A stretch of 64,000 nucleotides of DNA from G963662905 sp963662905. GTDB taxonomy: Bacteria; Bacteroidota; Bacteroidia; Bacteroidales; WRLA01. Under the pieces are notes generated by a model. That model was not told where the DNA came from. It saw only the letters and a list, made by a program, of their open reading frames with translations, and ran no database searches. The translations under genes were made by a program, and so were the position numbers. Of the stretch, positions 59,164 through 64,000 are shown in pieces. Position 1 is the stretch's first letter, and every line of letters starts with the position of its first letter. Where the stretch lies: NCBI GenBank assembly GCA_963662905.2, contig CAXXFD010000001.1:744001-808000 (forward strand), given 5' to 3'.

Positions 59164-60421
59164 CAGGGCAAACGCATCTAAAATGAACCGATTTCTTTCT
59201 GATTTCTTCAAAAACAGCTTGTAGAGTTTTTTTTAAAAATTTCTTGTTGTTATGTCAATAAATTGTTGTATATTGTAAGCAATTTACTAATTTTATTATA
59301 ATAATTTATGACTAAATCATTAAGCTCTTTATTTGAGCAAATAGACGACCCCAGAAGCGATACAACGAAGCTTCACAAATTAAACGACATCCTTCTCATT
59401 GGTGTAATTTCAGTCATCTGTGGCGCAGAAACCTGGAACAATATGGAAGATTATGCCAGGGCAAAAGAAGGTTTCCTGAAAACCATGCTTGAACTACCAA
59501 ATGGCATACCTTCGCACGACACTTTTAATAGAGTGTTCTCAGCTATTGATAATCAACAGTTTGAGAGTGCATTTGTAGAATGGGTCAATTCCCTTGTTAA
59601 GCTTGCTGATGGACAAGTAATTGCTATTGATGGCAAAACAATACGGGGGGCCAAGGCTCATGGCAAGAAGTCTCCCATTCATTTGGTAAGTGCTTGGGCG
59701 GCCCAAAACAAGCTGGTTTTAGGACAGGTCAAGACAGATGAAAAGTCAAATGAAATTACCGCAATCCCAAAATTGCTGAAATTATTGATGCTCGAAAACG
59801 CAATTGTTACCATTGATGCTATGGGATGCCAAGAAGAAATAGCGGAAAATATTATTGACAAAAAGGCTGATTATATTTTAGCCGTCAAAAGAAACCAAAA
59901 ACAATTGTTTGAAGATATTGAAGACGAGTTTAAGGTCGCAAAAAATATTGCTGAAGACACGAGTGTTTATGGAGATCATGGCAGGATCGAAACAAGGGTT
60001 TGCAGAACAATAAGTGACTTGGGCTTCGTGCAAAACCGTGAAAAATGGGCTAACTTAAAGACAATCATCAAGATAGATAGCACTCGTGAGTTCAAGAACA
60101 GTGATAAACCAACAGAAAAAGCTACAAGATACTACATCTCAAGCCTAAAGGCAGGGCCCAAAGCATTTCAGGAGTACATAAGGTCTCACTGGTCTATTGA
60201 AAACAGCTTGCACTGGACTTTGGATGTTGCATTTGGTGAAGACGCAAGCCGCAAGAGATCAGGCAATTCAGCACAAAACTTCTCTACTCTGTGCAAAATA
60301 GCACTTAACTTACTGAAAAACGAAAAAACCTTAAAATCAGGTGTTAAGGGCAAACGGCTCAAGGCAGGATGGGATAATGATTACCTCATGAAAGTTCTTA
60401 ATTTATGATGCGTTTGCCCTG
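59164..60421 (+). mobile_element. ISAs1-family insertion sequence (1,258 bp)
   Basis: Ends CAGGGCAAACGCATC and GATGCGTTTGCCCTG are perfect 15-bp inverted repeats, flanked by a 10-bp duplication. One transposase gene inside. It sits between a possible promoter (59125-59132) and the serine hydrolase start (60455). Confidence 0.95.
59308..60408 (+). CDS. ISAs1 family transposase
   Basis: 366 residues, H-repeat/ISAs1 type. N-terminal DUF4372-like segment (FEQIDDPRSDTTKLHKLNDI), then the DDE core: VIAIDGKTIRGA (first D), AIVTIDAMGCQEEIAENII (second D), and YISSLKAGPKAFQEYIRSHW with NSLHWTLDVAFGEDASRKR (E region). All parts of the family pattern are present with no interruption. Confidence 0.95.
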   Translation: MTKSLSSLFEQIDDPRSDTTKLHKLNDILLIGVISVICGAETWNNMEDYARAKEGFLKTMLELPNGIPSHDTFNRVFSAIDNQQFESAFVEWVNSLVKLADGQVIAIDGKTIRGAKAHGKKSPIHLVSAWAAQNKLVLGQVKTDEKSNEITAIPKLLKLLMLENAIVTIDAMGCQEEIAENIIDKKADYILAVKRNQKQLFEDIEDEFKVAKNIAEDTSVYGDHGRIETRVCRTISDLGFVQNREKWANLKTIIKIDSTREFKNSDKPTEKATRYYISSLKAGPKAFQEYIRSHWSIENSLHWTLDVAFGEDASRKRSGNSAQNFSTLCKIALNLLKNEKTLKSGVKGKRLKAGWDNDYLMKVLNL

Positions 60422-60454
60422 GGCAGCAATAGAAATGAAACATACTGAAATATT

Positions 60455-61483
60455 ATGACGAAGAAAAATATAAAACGAATTCTGAGGATACTCTTTATAG
60501 CCGCTTCTATATCATCACTTTACTTTGTTCCATGGATACTTGTAAAAGCCTGGATACTTCCACTGTCCGATACGGTGCAGGAACAGGTAGATGAGGCCAT
60601 AGGGCATGGATTTGACGGAATGATTGTTTATGTGGACGAAGCAGGAAAACCACCGGCTTTTTATGCAGGAGGCTGGAAAGACCGGGAAAACAAAATTCCT
60701 GCCGACCCGAAATCATTGTTCAAAATTGCAAGCATCAGCAAGCTTTACACGGCTGTAGCGCTTACCAAACTGGTCAATGACAAACGCTTGTCCCTGGATC
60801 AAACCCTCGCAGATTACTATCCGGAACTTGTAGGAAGAATTGAAAACGCAGAAGAAATAACTTTGAAGATGATGGTTCAGCATCGCTCTGGCATTCCAAA
60901 TTTCACAGATAATCCTGCTTTTTGGCAAAACGAAGAAAAAAACAGTAGAGACGCCCTGGATTTTGCCCTCGATTTACCCGCCCGTTTTGAACCGGATAAA
61001 GGATATGAATATTCGAATACCAATTATTTATTGCTCCGGAGGATTATGGATGATGTTTTGGGATATAAGCACAACGAATTTATCAGGGAAAGGATTTTGC
61101 TGCCCCTGGGCTTGAATAACACATATTTCTCCATTACGGAAGTTGATCTAAATGATGTAATGAGCGGCTATTATGTTGGCTATAAAGAAGATTTTAAAGC
61201 CCGTGATTATGGAATGCTGGCTACGGCAGAAGATGTGGGCATATTCCTGCGGGCGCTGAACGATGGCTCCGTATTTGATGAAGGCGAACAGGAAATCTAT
61301 CCCTATGTGTATGATCATGGCGGTTTGGTTATTGGCTATCAAAGCCTTGCAGAATATCACAAGGATATCGACGCGGTTGTCGTTCAATTTATCAATACAA
61401 CGGATTTCAATGGTTATGAATGGAATTTATCCGAAATCACTATAAACCGTATTGTGAAAATCCTGAAAAGGAAAAATTCATAA
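60455..61483 (+). CDS. Serine hydrolase, beta-lactamase/PBP4*-like, membrane anchored
   Basis: 342 residues. N-terminal signal anchor (ILFIAASISSLYFVPWILV). The beta-lactamase family (class C/PBP-like) motifs are Ser-x-x-Lys at Ser93-Lys96 (IASISKLYTAV), Tyr-x-Asn in YEYSNTNYLLL, and HGG in YDHGGLVIGY. Such enzymes act on D-amino-acid or other esters and amides; resistance to beta-lactams is not implied. It is 4 bp before the lipoprotein gene at 61487, so they are likely co-transcribed. The ISAs1 element inserted 33 bp upstream may have cut its promoter. Confidence 0.88.
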   Translation: MTKKNIKRILRILFIAASISSLYFVPWILVKAWILPLSDTVQEQVDEAIGHGFDGMIVYVDEAGKPPAFYAGGWKDRENKIPADPKSLFKIASISKLYTAVALTKLVNDKRLSLDQTLADYYPELVGRIENAEEITLKMMVQHRSGIPNFTDNPAFWQNEEKNSRDALDFALDLPARFEPDKGYEYSNTNYLLLRRIMDDVLGYKHNEFIRERILLPLGLNNTYFSITEVDLNDVMSGYYVGYKEDFKARDYGMLATAEDVGIFLRALNDGSVFDEGEQEIYPYVYDHGGLVIGYQSLAEYHKDIDAVVVQFINTTDFNGYEWNLSEITINRIVKILKRKNS

Positions 61484-61486
61484 GCT

Positions 61487-61921
61487 ATGAAAAAATATTT
61501 CATAATCGTTTTTATTGCCCTTGGAATGCTGCTGAGCCATTGCAAAAAAGACAAAGAAGGCTCAGCATTAAATCCTCAAAATGAGTCTTCCATTATTGTG
61601 GATGCAATGCTTTATGAAAATGCGCCCCGGGATGAATTTCTCTTTGATCATGTGGAAATTACTGACGACAGCATGCGCATTAGCATACAATACGGTGGTG
61701 GCTGCGGGAATATTGAAGTGAAATTAATTGATTCAGAAACGCTTATGGAGTCACTGCCCGTACAAAGGTTCATCCGTTTATCTTTAAGAGATGAAGATCC
61801 TTGCGAAGCATTGATTACTGAGGATTTTACATTTGATTTAAGTCCTGTTCAAGACACTTCATACGATAAGATAATACTGCATCTTGACGGCTGGGAGCCC
61901 GAATTGGTTTATGAATATTGA
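61487..61921 (+). CDS. Small lipoprotein of unknown function
   Basis: 144 residues with lipobox LLSHC (Cys19) and a lysine/aspartate-rich start (KKDKEGS). The rest is beta-rich (HVEITDDSMRISIQYGGGCG, NIEVKLIDSETLMESL, FIRLSLRDEDPCEALITEDF). Two cysteines could pair. I do not recognise the family. Likely in an operon with the serine hydrolase. Confidence 0.65.
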   Translation: MKKYFIIVFIALGMLLSHCKKDKEGSALNPQNESSIIVDAMLYENAPRDEFLFDHVEITDDSMRISIQYGGGCGNIEVKLIDSETLMESLPVQRFIRLSLRDEDPCEALITEDFTFDLSPVQDTSYDKIILHLDGWEPELVYEY

Positions 61922-62170
61922 GCTGTTTCACAGGAATCATGATACCACAGCATGCTCCTTATAAAAGCATAAGATTTAAAAACGGTGTCAATTCTTAAAA
62001 CGCAGTCCATTCTCCGGATTCAGAGCCAATATGCAGATTGAGAATCCTTATCGGGTATAAATCGGAAGAACCAGAGTATATTCAAAACTTAGGAAATACT
62101 AAGGCTACACGCTCCTTAATACTTGATTCAGAAAAAACAACAAGGACGTATAGAAAAAAATGTATCCCAA

Positions 62171-62202
62171 TTTGTTTCCTAAATAAGAAACTATTACCTT
62201 TG
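62171..62202 (+). promoter_or_regulatory. Promoter of the toxin-antitoxin operon
   Basis: TTTG at 62171-62174, 20-bp spacer, TACCTTTG at 62195-62202. The transcription start would be only a few bases before the toxin ATG (62214), so the mRNA would be nearly leaderless. The remaining sequence back to 61922 shows no gene. Confidence 0.6.
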
Positions 62203-62213
62203 TTCGAAAATGA

Positions 62214-62507
62214 ATGGATAAAAAATTTAAGGTAGTTTTTCTGGGGGAAGCATCTGATTTTGTTGAATCCCTGGACGAAAAAGCACGAACGAAAATTTAT
62301 TACAATGCAAGGAAAGCTCAAATAGTGAATGACCCTGAACTATTCAGAAAATTGAATGAAATTATATGGGAATTCAGAACAAAATTTAATCAAAATTATT
62401 ATCGTTTATTGGCTTTTTGGGACAAATCAGGCAAGGAAGAAACACTAGTTTTGGCAACTCATGGGTTCATTAAAAAAACCAATAAAACCCCAAAAAATGA
62501 GATTTAA
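62214..62507 (+). CDS. RelE/HigB-like toxin (phage Gp49 type), prematurely stopped
   Basis: 97 residues: VVFLGEASDFVESLDEKART, then NDPELFRKLNEIIWEFRTKF, YYRLLAFWDKSGKEETLVLA and THGFIKKTNKTPKNEI. This is the Gp49/HigB family of ribosome-dependent mRNA interferases. After the TAA (62505-62507) the frame continues with RAEEIRKEYFELKNKKHEK, which is what the family normally has after the TPKxEI motif. So a nonsense mutation removes the last ~22 residues. Activity may be lost or reduced. The antitoxin gene follows 49 bp downstream. Confidence 0.82.
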   Translation: MDKKFKVVFLGEASDFVESLDEKARTKIYYNARKAQIVNDPELFRKLNEIIWEFRTKFNQNYYRLLAFWDKSGKEETLVLATHGFIKKTNKTPKNEI

Positions 62508-62556
62508 CGAGCTGAAGAAATTCGTAAAGAATATTTTGAATTAAAAAACAAGAAAC

Positions 62557-62883
62557 ATGAAAAGCGATAGATTAAAAGAAACAAGTCTTGACGATCTGAT
62601 AGACAAGCATATCGGTGAGTCTGGAACAGAAAAGCGAGATCTTTTTGAAGAAGAGCTTCGCTTAGATATCCTTGGTCATACAATAAGAAGGTTAAGAAAA
62701 GAAAAAAACATGACCCAGGCTCAACTTGGAGAGCTGGTTGGTGTAAAAAAGGCTCAAATCTCAAAAATTGAAAACAATTTTAATGATGCTAGGTTTGAAA
62801 CAATTTTAAAGGTTTTCAGAGCATTGAACGCTAAAATAAGCTTTAATGTAGAAATGCTTAATCAAAACTTATCAATAAGCTAA
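62557..62883 (+). CDS. Xre-family antitoxin
   Basis: 108 residues. The N-terminal part (DDLIDKHIGESGTEKRDLFE) should contact the toxin. The C-terminal part is a Cro/Xre HTH: LGHTIRRLRKEKNMTQAQLG, ELVGVKKAQISKIENNFNDA. Antitoxin and autorepressor of the Gp49-type toxin upstream. It looks intact, which fits a weakened toxin being tolerated or the antitoxin persisting. Confidence 0.88.
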   Translation: MKSDRLKETSLDDLIDKHIGESGTEKRDLFEEELRLDILGHTIRRLRKEKNMTQAQLGELVGVKKAQISKIENNFNDARFETILKVFRALNAKISFNVEMLNQNLSIS

Positions 62884-62934
62884 ATTGAAAAAATGCAGGG
62901 TGGAGAGGGCTAAAGCGTCTTCCAAAACCCAAGC

Positions 62935-63507
62935 CTACCCCACACCCAAAAAATCATGCCTGCTGATTACTTTATATTCCGGGTCGGATGAATGCAAAAT
63001 ACTTTGATAAAATGTGATGGTATTCATCTGTTCGGAAAGGAAAAGCTCGCCGGAAAACTCATCGGCCAAAGCCCGGAAATTTGCTTCGTCATGGAGATTT
63101 TTCATCCGCGCCAGGGTCAAATGAGCCTTAAAAGCTTTTCCGTCTCTTTCAAAGCCAAGTTTTTCTATGGATGCAGCAAGTTCCAGTGCAAGTTTATGTA
63201 GCATTTCATTCTTATGGAATCCGATCCAGAAAACAGAAGGCTTCCCTCTTTTTCCAAAAAAGCCTGTACCTGCAGTGATCAGTTTGAACGGCTTTATTTT
63301 CAAAGCCACCTCATCCAGTACCTGACTGATTTCGCTGATTTTATTCTGGGGAGTATCTCCCAGAAAGCGCAAAGTCAAATGAAAATTTTGTTCGGGAACC
63401 CAGCGCAGTTTTTCATCATGTAGCAAGGATTTCAGTTCGTTATAGCTTTCGCAGAAGTCCCTGCCGGGATGCAGTTTCAATGCGATAAATGTCCGTATTG
63501 GCGTCAT
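62935..63507 (-). CDS. thpR: RNA 2',3'-cyclic phosphodiesterase
   Basis: 190 residues of the LigT/ThpR 2H phosphoesterase family. Both His-x-Thr-x motifs are present: HLTLRFLGD (~residue 43) and HLTLARM (~residue 129). Starts RTFIALKL, the usual opening (FIAI). It opens 2',3'-cyclic phosphates at RNA ends to 2'-phosphates. Length is normal. It lies 4 bp after the histidine kinase stop on the same strand. Confidence 0.92.
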   Translation of the reverse strand: MTPIRTFIALKLHPGRDFCESYNELKSLLHDEKLRWVPEQNFHLTLRFLGDTPQNKISEISQVLDEVALKIKPFKLITAGTGFFGKRGKPSVFWIGFHKNEMLHKLALELAASIEKLGFERDGKAFKAHLTLARMKNLHDEANFRALADEFSGELFLSEQMNTITFYQSILHSSDPEYKVISRHDFLGVG

Positions 63508-63511
63508 CTTC

Positions 63512-64000
63512 TTAGGGTTCTATCGGCTTAGTTTTAGAAAGCGGAACACTAAAATAAAAGCGGCTTCCTTCGCCCGGGCTGCTTTCTACCCAGATATCGC
63601 CATTGTTTTTCTCGATAAATTCCTTACAGAGGATCAGGCCCAGACCGGTTCCTTTTTCGTTTTCTGTTCCCGGAGTAGATTGTGTGGCATCCACTTTAAA
63701 GAGGTTTTGCAATCGGTCTTCCGGAATGCCCACGCCCTGATCGGCCACCTGTACCACAGCCGAATGTGCTGTTGCTTTCACATTGATTAAAATTTTACTG
63801 CCTTTGGGCGAAAATTTCAGCGCATTAGAGAGCAGGTTTCGTAAAACAGTAGTGATCATATTCCGGTCGGCTTCTACTTGATGCTCATCCTGACTCATTT
63901 TCACGACAATTTCAATATCCTTGTCCCTGGCACCTTTTTCAAGCACTGCAATAGACTCTTCAAAAATTTCCTGCAGCAGGAATTCTTCCGGATTTACTCT
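63512..64000 (-). CDS. Sensor histidine kinase, C-terminal part (runs off the window)
   Basis: The frame is open to the window edge. It holds the ATPase domain: N box MITTVLRNLLSNALKFSPKG, G1 VVQVADQGVGIPEDRL, G2 EKGTGLGLILCKEFIEKNNG and the closing GEGSRFYFSVPLS. The H box lies outside the window. Probably a PAS or TPR hybrid sensor as is common in Bacteroidetes, but the N-terminus cannot be seen. Confidence 0.9.
   Translation of the reverse strand, partial: RVNPEEFLLQEIFEESIAVLEKGARDKDIEIVVKMSQDEHQVEADRNMITTVLRNLLSNALKFSPKGSKILINVKATAHSAVVQVADQGVGIPEDRLQNLFKVDATQSTPGTENEKGTGLGLILCKEFIEKNNGDIWVESSPGEGSRFYFSVPLSKTKPIEP

Noticed and set aside
62038..62235. 65-aa ORF before the toxin
   Set aside because: It covers the toxin promoter and overlaps the toxin start; no conserved features.

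Overview
The window comes from a Bacteroidota chromosome, probably class Bacteroidia. The evidence is type IX secretion (T9SS) C-terminal sorting domains, PID-CTERM-like small proteins, TPR/AraC hybrid regulators, many SCK-type lipoproteins, several -7 boxes of the form TAnnTTTG (some with a -33 TTG/TTTG box about 19 bp upstream), and IS66, IS21 and ISAs1 insertion sequences typical of the phylum.

Layout. 0-5 kb: envelope and lipid genes (flippase-like membrane protein, LpxD, patatin lipoprotein, AEC permease). 5-14 kb: two large T9SS cargo proteins and two PID-CTERM-like mini-proteins separated by a hairpin-rich repeat. 14-18 kb: a TPR/AraC regulator behind a yicC-gmk-nadD operon. 18-25 kb: a rearranged array of lipoprotein and T9SS genes, with a duplicated promoter region carrying a G9 tract, a tandemly duplicated 500-aa T9SS gene, truncated copies, and a tryptophanase fragment wedged in. 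25-33.2 kb: an 8.2-kb integrative element inserted in the 3' end of a tRNA-Arg(CCT) gene. It has a 20-bp att duplication, a tyrosine integrase, an excisionase-like HTH protein, a II/X-like replication initiator and a family of ~130-bp repeats, and one of its genes is broken by an IS66. 33-48.6 kb: ordinary chromosome, with alkaline phosphatase, a second TPR/AraC regulator, an acyltransferase-like membrane protein, and a seven-gene leftward operon (adaptor, TolC, two permeases, ATPase, NtrC-type regulator, histidine kinase) headed by a sigma-54-like promoter and a palindrome.

48.6-60.4 kb is an accessory island. It holds an iteron-like array, integrase relics, a compact three-gene module (GHKL ATPase with STAS-like N-terminus, stand-alone STAS-like protein, PIN nuclease) bracketed by integron-like boundary sequences, and a two-gene unit (PD-(D/E)XK-like protein plus metallo-beta-lactamase-fold protein). 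The first gene of that unit is cut twice, by an IS21 and by a second IS66. Removing both elements with one copy of each target duplication restores a continuous 328-codon frame. An ISAs1 element closes the island. 60.4-64 kb: serine hydrolase, lipoprotein, a Gp49/Xre toxin-antitoxin pair whose toxin has a premature stop, thpR, and the 3' part of a histidine kinase.

The best candidate for an undescribed system is the HATPase/STAS/PIN module at 50.16-51.90 kb. It looks like a partner-switch circuit wired to a ribonuclease. The interrupted PD-(D/E)XK + MBL pair at 52.77-58.84 kb is a second, now inactive, candidate. All functional statements are read from sequence motifs; no database search was run.
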